Part shown: positions 48,630-61,855 of the stretch, one piece after another
How positions within the stretch are numbered: the stretch's first letter is position 1
How the letters are laid out: each line of letters opens with the position of its first letter
Source of the DNA: Marsupella aquatica
Lineage: Eukaryota > Marchantiophyta
Assembly: GCA_973895155.1 (NCBI GenBank)
Contig: OZ316894.1
Coordinates: 23,870,001 to 23,934,000 of the forward strand
Direction of reading: 5' to 3'
Length of the DNA: 64,000 bases
Notes under the pieces: model-generated
The model's input: the letters and a program-made list of their open reading frames with translations, nothing else
Database searches by the model: none
What the model was told of the DNA's origin: nothing
Made by a program: the position numbers and the translations under genes

Positions 48630-50971
48630 ATGGGGTACCTGCATAGCAGGATACGGAGAGGCAGAGGGATTGCGAAACCATCAACACGGAAGGAGGCAGT
48701 GGCGCGAGAAGCTTGGAACTTAAAAGATTTCCAGCCCAAGTCAATGGCCGACAAACTTGTGGATAGAAACTCTCACAATGACATTTTAGCTCACCAAAGA
48801 ACTTCATCGGGCTTCTCAGGAGTGAGGGAACGGCATTGGAGACCTCATTCGGGGGCAACAGACCTCTTAGAGCTGGCATCCCAGAAACCAACAACATTCC
48901 AGGTGTGCAAGGTTCTGGACGAACAGAATGATGCAGAGTTGGCTTGGAAGTTTTTCGTGTGGGCAGGACAACAAAAGGGATTCCAACACAATGGCCAAAC
49001 TTACAATTCAATGATTATGACCTTCTGCACGGCGAAAGAAATTCAAAGATGTCTTGCAGCTGTTCGAAACCATGCGACGGAATGGCTTTTACCTTGAAAG
49101 TGGGGCTTGGGCGATGATCATCCACAGTCTAGGAGTTGAGAAGATGTACGAGGAAGCTATAAGGCTTTTCGAAACAGCAAAGGCGTATGGTAGCAGGGCC
49201 AATGCAATGGTGTTCAACAATTATCTGGATGTACTTGTCAAAGCGGCCTATATTTGTCATTTTGAAGTTACTTTTGCTCAAATGCAATCAGCCGGCCATG
49301 TTCCAACTGTGCGGACCTATAGTATACTAATAAATGGGTTCGCAAAAGCTGAGAAAGTGGAGAAAGCTTGTCAATTCTACGATGAAATGAAAGCACAAGG
49401 GTGCGCACCTTCCATCTCTACCTACAACTCGCTGCTCCATGCCCTTGGAATGGCAGGAAAGTTTGACAAAGCCTTGGAGCTTTGTGGGGAAATGATCGAG
49501 TGTGGTGTTGCACCTTCTCTACATACCTACAGCATTCTGAAATCTATGAGTTCCAGAGACTCTGGTGTACTCTCGACTTCCCACATATTTAAGCGGCTTC
49601 AGAAAGGTGATTCTGAACCTCGGGCGATAAAGTATTGTTCTCTGATTGCATTACTTGCCAACGAGCAAGATCTAGATTCTGCCTTACAGATGCTAAGAGA
49701 CATGGAATCCCGAGGTTGCCTTCCTTCCATTTTCATGTACAATCTAGTACTTTTTTCGCTTCGGAAAAAGCCGGACGCGTGGATACAATCGTGGACCTTT
49801 TCAGGATTTTGAAAGTAAAAGGGTCCGTTCCAGACACAGTGTCATACAGCATCGTCTTAGACGTACTTTGCAGGGCACAGAGGGTGGACGAAGCAGGGCA
49901 ATTGCACAAAGAGATGGTGGGACAGGGTCTTGTTCCGGGCACTTGGTTAAGTAACACGCTGATCGAGCTCTTGGCCAGGTCAGATCGAGTGGATCGTGCC
50001 TGGGAGGTTTTCTTGCAAATGCCGGTTTGCACGCCGGATGGTTACACCTATAATATCCTCATATCTATCCCTTGCAAAGTAAGAAATCCAAAGAAAACTT
50101 TGGCGTGGTTAAAGAGGGCAGGTGTGACTCAGAGTTTCTCACCACAAGAACTCAAGGAATTATTAGTCTTTTGCAGCGAATGAAAGAGGTGACCGTTCCA
50201 GATAATATGATGTATAATAGTTTAATGAGAACGTTATGCAATTCTGGCAGAGTGGATGATGCACACAGTCTCTTACTTGACATGCGAAAGAATGGTCTTC
50301 ATCCTGGATTGAAGGCATACAATCATGTTCTCGAATTTCTGGGAAACTCTGGACAGATAAGCAAGGCATGGAAATTATTCCTTCATATGGACACAGATGC
50401 TAACTTGATCACCTACTCGATAATGATCAATTATCTGGGAAAAACAGGTAGTTTTGGAAAAGCTTACAAGCTTTTGCAAGAAATGAAAAGCAGCGGCTCT
50501 GCACCGAATGCTATTACGTACACAGCATTGATAGGCAGTTTGGGCAAAGCTGGGAAACTGGAGGAAATGTATAGTCTGCTCGAAGAAATGCAAGCCAGTG
50601 GTTGCCAACCCAACAAATTCACATATACTTGCCTCTTACATTCTTTTGCCAAGGCAGGGCAGGTAGAAAAGGCATACGAGATTTTTGAAGAAAGTATCGA
50701 CAGTGGTTGCATTCCAGATGTTTATTGTTATAATTGCGTTCTCGCTGGATATTTTCAGGCTAAACGTCCTGATGAAGCTCTCAACCTTGACACTGTAATG
50801 AAAAGCATGGGCTGTATTGCAAACGAGGCCACATTAAACATTCTTTTTGAAGGGTGTCGTAAGGCAGGTCGATCAAATCTGGCCTCCAACGTATTAGCAG
50901 AAATGACTGGTCGAGGCTATAGGCCTCGTGCTGGTTTCTCAAATAGAAATCGCATCCTTCGAAAAATCTGA
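48630..50971 (+). pseudogene. P-class pentatricopeptide repeat (PPR) gene with three frameshifts
   Basis: About 18 consecutive 35-residue P-type PPR motifs (for example TVRTYSILINGFAKAEKVEK and NAITYTALIGSLGKAGKLEE) without introns and without an E/DYW tail. PPR proteins bind organellar RNA, each repeat reading about one base. The repeats are spread over four frames: 48630 to about 49040, then to about 49770, then to about 50130, then to a stop at 50969. The first switch fits an extra A in gaaattc (about 49039), the second a length change in the A run cggaaaaagcc (about 49764), the third lies between 50090 and 50160. Repeat sequence on both sides of each break is well preserved, so either a recent pseudogene or assembly indels. 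The N-terminus, including any targeting peptide, is uncertain. Confidence 0.88.
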
Positions 50972-51774
50972 AGAGAAGCTCCAGCTCTGTAGCGTGATAT
51001 GAGGCTCTTAGGTTATGTGCTTCCTCTGATTTGAGTCCTTCCCTGAACCTGAGAAGTGTTTAGAGCGGAGGACTTAGTTTTTCTAGGCATTAGTAAAAGC
51101 AAGGTAAGGATGTCGGCAGAGAAGGGTGACTACTTTTAGCTGTTGGCGGTGTTTCTTAGGTCAGCCACCTTTGCACTGAGCGTGCAGTTTTGTCTCTAGT
51201 GACTCTCTTAAAACATATTCTGGTAAAATTGAGAGTATGAGTGTTCATGTTTCGAATTATCGTCCCGAGTGAGACCAGAATGCGGTTTTCTGTGGTTTAT
51301 AGAACAGTGAGACCGTCGTTTTTAATTATATTTTGGCTGACATGAGCGTCCGAAATTTCAATTTCATTTATATCCTGTGTCTCGTTGTCTGAGTACGTGG
51401 AGAACTTTTCCAGCTGTTTGTTTCAGTATGGCGAACCTTGGATTTAACACGAAGCGTGAGTGTATCGTTTACGTTTGAAGTTGGTCAAAGGAAATAAGAA
51501 AAAAATGAAAGGGTCTGGTTTTGATTGTGGAGAATATGGGAGGGCATTCTGGTCAATTGAAGGACCAAGCTGGACATTTGCAGTACGGCATTGGTTAGTC
51601 CTGCAACAGAAGAGCTTTCTGGGTTCTGAATCCTTCTTCGAGCTATATCACCTTGTAAAGTCAGTCAGGGCACGCTTTAATACTGTTATCTCTGAATTGT
51701 AATGGTCGCGCTTCAAATTTCTCTTCTGTTAAATATTACTAACATGCACTAATATACCATCAACCCATATTCAG
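50972..51774. other. Intergenic; possible first exon of the CRTAC1-like gene
   Basis: No confident gene. An open stretch at 51460-51702 has no recognisable features. A signal-peptide exon for the downstream gene is expected somewhere here but was not identified. Confidence 0.35.
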
Positions 51775-54700
51775 GACGTTGCAGATCATCAACCTCAAAC
51801 GTTAGGGTCACTACAAGGGCGACCAGGTGTCTCAGTTCTGGATCGGAGGGAGGTTCCACTGTGCACGGTGCTGTGAGAGATCCACAGGCACCTCGAGAGG
51901 GGTCATCTTTCTTTACAGATGCCTCTCATCTCATACACGACAACCCTCCAAAGGTGCTACTCTATTAATTATGTTTAATCTATCAAGTAGGAACTGTGTT
52001 TACGCATCCACCTAAATGATTGCTCTGTGATGCAGTGTCTTTGCCAAACTATATTAAGTTAACGGGCAGTCGGTTGCAATGGACATGCCTGCTTTATCTA
52101 TACTTGTTGCCTTAGTCTGGATTGTTTTTCTTGATCGAGCAGTTATATTATGGGGTCTGTGTCGCGGATCTGAATGGAGATGGACAAGATGAGCTCTTTG
52201 TGTGTGGATTTGCAAACGAGAATCGTCTCTTGAAGGTAAAGGGGAAAAATCGATCACCAGAAAAGTGGTCAATCCTTCACTATCTTAGTCTTTTCGATTT
52301 CTGCCGTATTGTGTTTCGCATGTAGATGCTGGCCAAATCGCTACGAGTTTCTGTGATGTGAACTTTAGACGAGATTCAAAATATTGGAACTGCTGCAAAT
52401 CATTAAACTGCCTGCTGGTATTACCTTTGCTCGAGGATGATGTATGACATATTGAACAAGTATTTGCAGTGGTCAGGAACTGAACTGGTGGACGTATCCG
52501 TTGGCACTCCATTAGAAGACCATGACAGGAGAGCAATAGGGGTAGCCGCTGGAGACATGGATGGTGATGGTCAAGAAGAGGTAACCAGAAACTTGTAAAA
52601 AGCTTGCTGATGCATTATATAATGTTTGCGTTATCCTATGCACAAATGACTTGGGTTCTATGTTATTGAAAGTATATGTTGTATTTTCAACGAGAAATGT
52701 GTTCTAGTTTCCCTCACATTTTGTGTTAATATTATGGGGTATTTTCTGCAGCTTTACGTGTTGAACACAGACACATTCCTGGGCAGGAAGCAGTTCACAG
52801 ACCGGCTATTTGATCTGAAGGAAGGCAGGTTGGTTATAATTGGTCGCCCTTAGCATGCATTTTTCAGAATACTGGGTGACTGAGTTTAGGCTAAGCATAG
52901 CATAGAATAAATAATAATAACTAACATAGATTATAATGGAGGAATTCGCGTGTACAATCCAACTCATACCCTGTCAACGGATTTGTCTGTGTGAGTAAGA
53001 TGCCTCTGTGAGAAGATTCATGTGCTGCGACAAAGTATTCCTGTTTTGTGGCACTTACTTCTTTTTCGGAGTCCTGCAGCTGGACAGATCTCTTTTCACT
53101 TCCCATGAATATGGACGATGCAAACATGTGCGCGGGGCGGTCTGTTTGCTGCGTTGATAGGTTTGGCTCTGGCAGGTCAGTAAACTTGAACTCTTTCTCA
53201 CAATGCAGTGCAATGCGTTATCTCATGAGCTACAGTAATCAACCAATATGTATTCAATCATAGTTGTATGGGTTAGAAGGTAAAGGTCAAGTAGCGACCT
53301 ACTCCTCTCAGAAGGAATGCACAGGGCTTGACCAAAGTAAGTGACAGGCCGTTTCTTGGGCTTCCCACAGACACTTAGTAGAATACGTCATCGTTTCTGC
53401 TGTGTAATATGGTTGCATGGCTTGTTGGGTCTGTTTTGTCAGGTATGGCTTCTTTGTTGCTAATTATGGAGGGCTCATGAAGGTAAGTTACGAATGTGTC
53501 GCATCGGGAGACATCTTGATCATCTGAAACAAATGCCACAATGTCTTGGGTGTTCTGCACAGCACCCTTTGACCGTTTTGCCAAACCTGGGCAAAAGTTA
53601 TAAAATCCAGACCTTGTGAAAGCAAGAGCAGCATCGTTGTCTCTCGCCGTTCACAGTTGTTTGGCATGTGAACAGCTATTTGAGCTCTCTGAAGAAGGAT
53701 TTGTCGGAGACGTTGCAGCAAAGGCAGGACTATCGACGTACCCAACTGGTGGTCGAGCTCTTGTCTCGCTTCCCCTGGTGTCTCACACAGCCATGGACAT
53801 CTTCGCTGGAAATGAGGTTGCTGTCCTTTCACAATCACTTCTTAGTAGGCTGCTATTATTGGCTGCTGCAATCCTGGGGATCATCATTGTGGTCCGTTGT
53901 TCTGGACATGTTGACCGCTAAGGGAGGATGTAGCAATATGTACGCCAGAACTCCAATGTATGTTGCCATGGTAATCCCTTTTGGCAGGTGAAATAAGCAA
54001 ATAGGTTTGCTACAGAGTGATGCTTAACTATATTGAGCTTTCTGGTTCCAGATGAACTTAGCTTCCGCATGTTAGAGTTCTTCTTTCTACATAACATTCC
54101 AACTATACGCTTGCGCATCAGTAATGACTACATTGAGCAACTGCTTGTATGACGACCCTATTGCAGGGAGGACCTAACTTTTTATTTTGCAACAAATCTG
54201 ATGGAAGCGGACAATTTGTGGAATGTGCAGCCACTTATGGGTATGACAATGGGCATCTCATGAAGTTTTGGATTTTACTAGAACACCTTATAATTGTTGT
54301 ATCTGTGAAGCTTGACTGTCTTATTTTCACTCAAGCTTGCTCTCGTCTATGCTGACGTATTAGTTTTGTCATTTGAATCTCAGGTTGATGGACCAATCAA
54401 ATAATTGCCGAGGTGTGGCTGTGGTTGATCCAACAGGCAGTGGAGAGCTTGGGCTTGCGACCGGAAACTGGCAGGTACAATGCTTGTTCTAATTGGCTAA
54501 GGTCAGATGTCGAATTATTTTATCGTGGTCAGTCTGCCCGAGGGTTTTCTGAAATTTCAGTTTCCTTGCTCAGCTTTTAGTGACACTATTTGCTGCTTTT
54601 GAATTGGCCATCTATCAAAAGGAGAGGGTGTTGTATAGGGCACATTTTGAACCAGTTGTGGAGTCCTGTCCTAGTAGGTTTCTGCTCCTAAGGCAAGATA

Positions 54701-56555
54701 TGTGGTATGAATGCAGGGCCAACATAGGCTTTTTGCACCTGGACCGGGCCCTGTGGGTGCTGCTAGTTTTCTCGGCTTTGTCGATGCCAACAAGGAGGCT
54801 GGAGGATTTCAAGACATTGCCCCAAGAGAGATGGCTCGTCCTTCACCTATCAGAACAGTGATTGCCGCTGATTTTGACAACGATGGATATGAAGAACTAT
54901 TTTTTAATAACATTGGTGAGAGCAACCGCTTATTTAGACAGGTAAGGAATCTTTTCATATCGTCAGTAATGGGAGGTTGACACGTTTATGCAGTTGTATT
55001 TGAATGAGCGGCCACAACTGATACTGGTTTACTATATACATTATTGATTTAACATCGATTGTTAAAAACTTCTGTTGGTCACTACCATTAATCTACTCCC
55101 GAAAGAAGAGATTCTTACTGTATAAATCACCTTCAATCCCAATGAAAACGAGGAATACTTATGTAAATGATATGGGTTGACAGGATGGACCAGGAAACTG
55201 GGTAGAAGCAGATATTGGAGAGGCTAAAGAACCCCAAGGGCTCGGGACAGGTGCAGCTGTTGCGGACATTGATGGAGATGGACGACTGGAACTGCTCATG
55301 TAGGTTCCATCACCATGGTTGTCAATATTTTGTCTATCTCGACATTCAAAAAGGAGAATGATTGACGTTGATTGAGCCAAGATATTTTCGCTTTAGAACA
55401 GACAAATCGTAGTCACCAATAGCATTCTTAAACAATGGGGGGTCAGTTTCTATGGCTTCTTTACTACACGGGCATTTCTGGGCTCTTATTATTAAGATAT
55501 TGAGTGTATTCTATAGCGCTCCTGGCTCAAAACCAGAAGAGATAAAAAGGTATATAGATGTGGACTTTACTTGGCTCTTGTAGGTCTTTCGCTGTAGGTA
55601 TCGTGCATGACATACAGGTTTTTCTGTCTGTGTTTTTGGTTCGGGGATGCAGCGCTCATGGAGAACTGAGGCCGCAGCCTTTGTCCTTGTATCTTCCTCC
55701 GAAAAATGACAATGCATGGCTCCGTGTGAGGCCTTTGACAAAGCAGGTGGAATTTTTATTTCTCGTATATCTTCTTTCACCGTTTATCGCTGGAATATGC
55801 ATCTTGTTCACGCACCGGGGTTAAAATGAAAATCAGGGAGCTCCTGCGAGAGGCGCGACTGTGCAGCTGACAGATTCTGCTGGACGTGTTCAAAAGCGAG
55901 CAATTGACGCTGGGAGGTAGACACTTATTGATCTTGCAGTGCAGTGCTGTGATCCCTCTATTTGCACCCGATTAAAGGTTTCAAAATGTGATCTCCCGAG
56001 ACTGTTTAAGTTATTCTGAGTACAAGGAAATTTCTAGCATGTTTTTGACCAACTGCAGTGTTTTAGTAAATAGCAGTGTTCAATCTTCACTGTTCTTTCT
56101 GTGATTGGTACTGAAGAAAGCATGTTTCCTTGTGCTTCTATGCATATCTCTTGGAAATCTATCGGCATTTGTTACGGCAGTGGCTACCTATGTCAAATGG
56201 AGGTCAGCAACATGTCTTTGGCACTTTCTTGGTGGTTTAATATGGTCTGAGATTCTCAGTGGATGAGTGGAACTTTGGTTCATTGATATCTCACAAAGTT
56301 ACCTATAAGATTTAGAATGTAAAGATCCTCTTTGTCTAAACTGCTATCTTTTTGAGATGTTACTTCGTTGCCATTCATTAATTCAAGATGGTGTTATCAT
56401 TGTGGCAGCCTGTTGCACATTTCGGACTTGGGCAAGTGAAGGGAGGCGCGAGGATAAGGGTTTCCTGGCCAGATGGTGCTTCAGTTGTTCACGAAAGCGT
56501 GTCACCGAATGTGTTGCTTACAATTGCACACCCTTCTTCACCCAGACCTATATGA
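51775..56555 (+). CDS. CRTAC1: CRTAC1-like FG-GAP/VCBS-repeat protein with ASPIC/UnbV domain
   Basis: Exons: first visible 51775-51953, then 52143-52235, 52470-52580, 52752-52828, 53080-53175, 53443-53482, 53676-53816, 54167-54240, 54384-54474, 54717-54941, 55184-55299, 55653-55746, 55837-55916, 56181-56202, 56409-56555. All have GT-AG borders and matching phases; exons 2-15 encode 468 residues. Calcium-binding-type Dx[D/N]xDG motifs recur: VADLNGDGQDELFV, AGDMDGDGQEELYVL, AADFDNDGYEELFFN, VADIDGDGRLELL. The end is the ASPIC/UnbV part: GAPARGATVQL, AGSGYLCQMEPVAHFGLG, IRVSWPDG. The family forms a secreted or surface beta-propeller; its role in plants is not known to me. The 22-nt exon 14 carries GYLCQME. 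The true N-terminus (signal peptide) is not located. Confidence 0.9.
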
Positions 56556-57767
56556 CAACTATAGTTTATTAGAAGATTATACTAGTGTAATACGTGAGAG
56601 GGGGAACTAGGAATAGGAAAGGCATACGAAGCTAGCGATTCGGATTTCGATGAGAATCTGCTATCTTGCCACAAGCCGTGGTCTCAAGAAGGAATGTATT
56701 CAACTTCACATTACTGACGACGGTGACAATACTCTGACTTTGGGTTTATATTTTGGGTTTCTGACAGTGGTATCTCTCCACTTCTACGGAGAGTTAAGAC
56801 TGGACTGCGACATGTCTGAAGATAGGGGCTCATTTGGTTTACGTTCCCTTTGGAGGTTTCTGTCAAATTAAAACGGGCAAAGTAACCTGATTCCCTTGTA
56901 TACGATATTTACGCCTCAACCTTTGTTGCGACATGCAGTTATTAAGTTACGTCTTCTGTTGCCCGTCCTTGTCCTTCAATCGAATTGAACTATGTCCAGA
57001 ACGACAGTATTTTGTTGATCTAGTGACTCCCTTGTTCACCGCAACAAACAGAATCAATGCTGTGATTTTCAACTAATTAGAATACCCATTGTTGAACCCA
57101 GACTTTAGGCTCACTATGGTAGATTTGTAAGGAGCTTCGCCACTCTTAAATGCCTTTACATCCTATTGCTTAGGATACATCATCATGTGTGCTGTGGAGA
57201 GGTTATCGTGGAGAATATCTGCAAATGCTTTGACGTTGAGCTGTTGTACTGAAAGAATTGTGAATAAGTGAACTATTCTCTTTCGAATCTGTCTCCCGTA
57301 GAAACATAAATGTCTCGAATCTGTCTATCTTCAATAGCTTAACAGCTCGAGTATACAAATGCCACGCTCAAATCCGGGAGTAACCGTGAGATTGATATAC
57401 TGATTTGCCGGGGGCGTTCCAACAGGCCGGCAAGTCGGTGTGATACGTTTGTAGTGGCAACTTTTTGAATTTCGAAAATGCCCTGTTCTTGTTCATGGAA
57501 TACAGAAGTAAAATTCTGATGTTTGTAGCTCTTCCTTCCACTTTGGATCTTGTGTGCAACAAACAACCAGGAGTCGAAGAGAGTCTTCTCGTCTGGTACA
57601 ATGATTAAATGAACCTCACCTTGCCACCAATAGCAACTTGCCTCCAGAGCTTGTTTTAATTGGTATTGAAATACTTGATGCCATTGGCCCTCTCGAGAAA
57701 CTTGTCAGAAGTACACAACGCACTAAATGACTCATCTGGCCTTGCACTTGCAATAGGCCGTTGTAAA
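56556..57767. other. Convergent intergenic region
   Basis: Lies between the stop of the CRTAC1-like gene and the inferred stop of the minus-strand gene. Only short ORFs; no recognisable features. Confidence 0.45.
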
Positions 57768-60700
57768 CTACATTAGATGAACTGGTCTCGCATTGGCTGC
57801 CAAAGAACGATGTGCACATAGAATTAGATACAATTTGACCACACCCAGGTAAACAGGGTGGACAACGGTTTGAAGAAACAGTCAACGTACTGGCAGATCT
57901 CCTTGGTACTTTCCTTTTGATATAGATCTTTCCATCCCTGTGCATCGTTACACCAATCCCCGTCAGAACCTTGGACGGCATTAGTATTTCTACGCATGGG
58001 AAGGAGTGCTAGAGACCTGACACCAGCATGACGTAGAAGTTCACTTGAGAAAGTAGACTCATCTTCTGTTTGCATGTAAGGGACAATTGATGCATGAACA
58101 CAACGACATGTGAAGGAACTTTAGGAAGCACATTGCACCTGGAACTGGTCACCCCAATCGTCAGCTGTCACGTCTATCTCATATGAGAATCGTGCTGACA
58201 CTGCATTCAGGAGAGTTCGATTAGCATGTCGCAACTTCCACTTGCATCCGTGGGACTTCAGATTGGTCTGGATCACATGGCTAGCGCCTGTCACCGTGTA
58301 TGGGCCCAGGGACGTGGAACCAAGAGGCCAAGATAGACCCCCCTCCGCTTTTACATCATAGACAGCTTTGTCTACGATTGTTTGGAGCGCACTCATGTCT
58401 CCCTGCATAAATGACCGTGTCAAGAGTGCCCCTAACATGCACTCAACAAAGAGAAGATGACAATGTCCAGAGCTTAAAACTTTGCATGGTGGGTGGGGAT
58501 TTTCAATGCCTTTTTTGTTCTGGGTACCAACACATGATCACAACCACGTTGTAACAACATTACCCCGTTTCATTTTGCATATATGAACGATCCACACAAG
58601 CAAATTCTACGCGTATTGAAATAATATGCCATCCATACTTTGAACTCTTGCCGTGTAGTAAGAATGAGCCTCAAATCCAGTTCCTGCTCCATGCAAGCAA
58701 AATCGGCCACCATGTGTCTCAAGGGTTCTATCCTAACCTGCAACGGACATTCAAGTCCAAAATTAGATTATTTTTACTTTGCTGCCAGGACATTCAATGA
58801 AAATAAATATCTGTGTCATGGGGAGCTTTTCATGGGGAACTTTTCATCATTGAGAACTTCTCATTAGATGTTTTCACAGAGTAACAAGTTGCTCGCGGTG
58901 TCCTCCCAAGCATGATTTTAGATCCAACTAGGAGGAAAAGGGAACTAGCAATCCGCGATAGCAGCAACTTGCCTGTGACGAAACACGGTTGAACCCAACC
59001 AACAGAACAGCATCTGTATTTACAACATGCAAGTAATGATTCTAAAACATTGAAATCAAGTTTATCATGTATGCGTCGGTATCGAAAACTAATTCTTACC
59101 TTGCAAAGAGTCAATCGCGGTCCATCTGACGTAAGCCTTCGTTTGCATGTACAGATCAAGGAATGTCTGGGTTGTGTGGCATCCGCAACCTGTTAAGGTA
59201 GCCAAGAAAATACACGGACTTATGTCCTGGACAGCCAAACCATGTCCCAATTTACTGATGGTGTTTGCTGCGCCCCTACGGACTATCCACGAAGCAATTA
59301 TACTAATAATTTATGACATGGCGCCCCGCATCGGGCTGACATGCTATGATTGAGTTGGACAGAAGATGCATGGAACGCACGTCCAGAAATCAACTCATCG
59401 CAAAAGAATACACAAGTACGCCACGCAACAAACAAGTGGTAATAAAGCATGTACAATATTTCCCTTTTGCCTACTAGATGACAAACTCTGCATCGGAGCG
59501 GATAGAAATCATACGTTGGGCAAATATTTGGTCAGCCCGTAGCAAGGGAGGGCCAACTGACCTGGATGATGAACTTCTCCTTGCTTTCAGGCACGAGCCC
59601 ATTCCCACCAACCAAAGCTCTTATTTTTCGAAAAAAATCGTGAGAGACACCCGTATCAAATGTTTTCAGCACTGAATCTTCGTGTTTGGGACCATGCAAT
59701 GCCTTCTCTAAACCTTCTGCATCAAACGGTTTGTGAAATGCAAGATTGGACCTGCCACACGTAATCTCCATAAAAATCCTGTCTCCAATAGCGAAGCTTC
59801 ACATCTTGGGACATACGGCTACAAAGCCTCGAGTCAGTCTTGAAGTTCCTCAAAGAGTTGGGCAGAGATAATTCACTGTTTGAAAGAATCTGACCTGTTC
59901 AGGCGACTGTGGAAAAGTATCCTGCCAAATCTTAGCCATAGTCTGGGCTTCACTCCAACCCAGAATCGGCTTTCCAAATAGCTCCTTACATAGTCCATTG
60001 CCAGAGACATGTCTGCGTAGAGATTGTCAATCACCGAGTCTATCACTTCATGCGCAGACAAAGTCTTGGCAGGACAGTGTTTCTCAGTGGCATGAGTGTA
60101 GAGCTCTGCACTCCTTTCTCGAATTTCTGGAAAACATATAAAAAATAGAGTAAACCGTCATTGAGAATTCCTGTCTAGTATATAGATCCACTCAACCCGA
60201 CAAATCGAAGCGCGACCATTTCGGAATCTGTAATGGAGTTCAGTTGACGTTATTCCTCGTTCTTATTTGGTTAAGCATCTGACCAGAATGTTGAGTGCCT
60301 GAGAATTGGTGCCTGATCAATCCGATTTTCTCAAGTTTACAGCATGAAGTCGTAGTTCATGCCCTGGAAACCCGATTTGAAGAACATACTGAATTTCCAA
60401 ATCAAAAACCTCGTGCCCTGGCCGGCGAGTTCGTTGCACATAGAGAACAAATGGGCAATAACAACGCATCTGCCGAATACGGGGTCGAATATGAAAGCAA
60501 CGACTTATCTAAGTGCTTGCAGACAGGTGCACCACAAAAGTCAATAATTGGTCAAACAGCCCCACAAGGCCAGTCTTAAATAGACACTACATAGGGAATC
60601 AAGTGAAATTCATGGTGCAAATAAACCATTCCGACAACGCTCTAGATCCGTTGCGATTGCGGCAAATGCTCTTTACGCAGCATAGTATCTAGAATCTTAA

Positions 60701-61441
60701 ATTGTACATAGAAGTGAAAAGTAATGACAGCAAAAACATGCGGAGGAAAACTAATTTTGTATCGGGGCTCAGGAGTATCAAGCTCCATTGTAAGCAAGAG
60801 CACAGTGGTGCGGTACTTCAAAACTATTTTAAGTATCACTGGCTCACAACTTGTGCAATGCACAGAGCGCAAAAGATGTCGCATAAATTATATCGCTGCT
60901 TGAAAAAAGTCATTATGTAAAAGATGTGGTTGCTTAAAAGATGCCATTAAGCAAACAATACGGCTTAGAACAATATAAAGCACACGAGGAAACCAGAGAA
61001 CCTACGTCCAGGAGTGTGGCAGATAGCTAGCGTGTACGTCCTCTCCCCGGACAAGTGGGCCAAGCTGGTTTCCGAGACGGGCTCAAATTTGAGGAGCGTC
61101 GTCGACCATGAGACCCCCGGATCCAGAGACGCTACAAAGGCACGTCGAATGCTCAACTCAGCGTATCGAACGTACAGTTGTGGTTTGCGACTGATGTGTA
61201 TCCCCATTTCTGCATGGTGATACGGCTGGTGATGATGACGCTGTTGCTCCCATCTGTTGGCGTTGTTGCTGCCAGGACCATAGGAGGAATGGTTAAGAGA
61301 GTGTGGTTTTGATCTCGGTACTAATGCAGGGCGACCCGAGATGCCTGAAGCCGGAAGCGAATTCCAGGCCCCTTTCCTTGAATGTGGATGACTGTAGCCA
61401 GTCTGCTGCTGCGGCCTCCTCTGGGCATCCGTGTAAGACAT
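57768..61441 (-). CDS. Unidentified multi-exon gene
   Basis: Exons supported by open frames, GT-AG borders and phase: 61441-61006 (starts MSYTDAQRRPQQQ; Gln/His/Ser-rich), 59796-59562, 59189-59100, 58737-58639, 58402-58139, 58065-58024, 57969-57891, and a short last exon to a TAG at 57770-57768. The block from 59796 to 57891 is in one phase throughout. It reads FAIGDRIFMEITCGRSNLAF, KFIIQVADATQP, IEPLRHMVADFACMEQELDL, GDMSALQTIVDKAVYDV, SHVIQTNLKSHGCKW and VLTGIGVTMHRDGKIYIKRK: a mixed alpha/beta protein without transmembrane segments. One exon at about 60127-59895 (HEVIDSVIDNLYADMSLAMDY, then KELFGKPILGWSEAQTMAKI) seems to need a frame change near 59985, and the exon(s) before it were not found. 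I do not recognise the family. The coherent phases and natural composition argue for a real, probably conserved gene. Confidence 0.6.
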
Positions 61442-61741
61442 TGTCGCCCTCTAATAGACACAGTCCTGGCGGGATGGGTCAGGGATAGAAACTGCGTTGG
61501 GGAAAGAATCAACCCTCCACTTCAGTTTCCGTTACACACAAACTTCGGGAGACCCCCGTGTCTCCTCGAGGCATCAAGAATTGATCTGTGCCATGCACAG
61601 CTGCACAAGTCGGTTGGCAGCTCGAGCTGCTGATCTTCTTGCGCATACCTGCTGAAACTTGATGCACTTAAAACATTCATGTGAAACGATCGTTTGCGAA
61701 AGAAAGGGCCGTGATTCTTGCTATCTGTGCGGGTAGCTAGG

Positions 61742-61852
61742 TTCATCAGATGATGACACAAATGAATATGCTACCCTGCCAAGCTGACCTGCCATCACGC
61801 CTTGGCTCTCGGGAACAAATGGCATATTAATTGTGTCATCATCTGATGTTCG
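61742..61852. repeat. Inverted repeat, about 30-base arms with a 50-base loop
   Basis: The left arm (61742-61771, with catcagatgatgacaca and then tgaatatgc) is complementary to the right arm (61822-61852, gcatattaattgtgtcatc and then atctgatg) with few mismatches. It lies 300 bases upstream of the start of the minus-strand gene. Confidence 0.75.
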
Positions 61853-61855
61853 AGT

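Noticed and set aside
51460-51702. First exon of the CRTAC1-like gene
   Set aside because: Lacks a signal peptide and does not join in phase to 51775 through a convincing donor.
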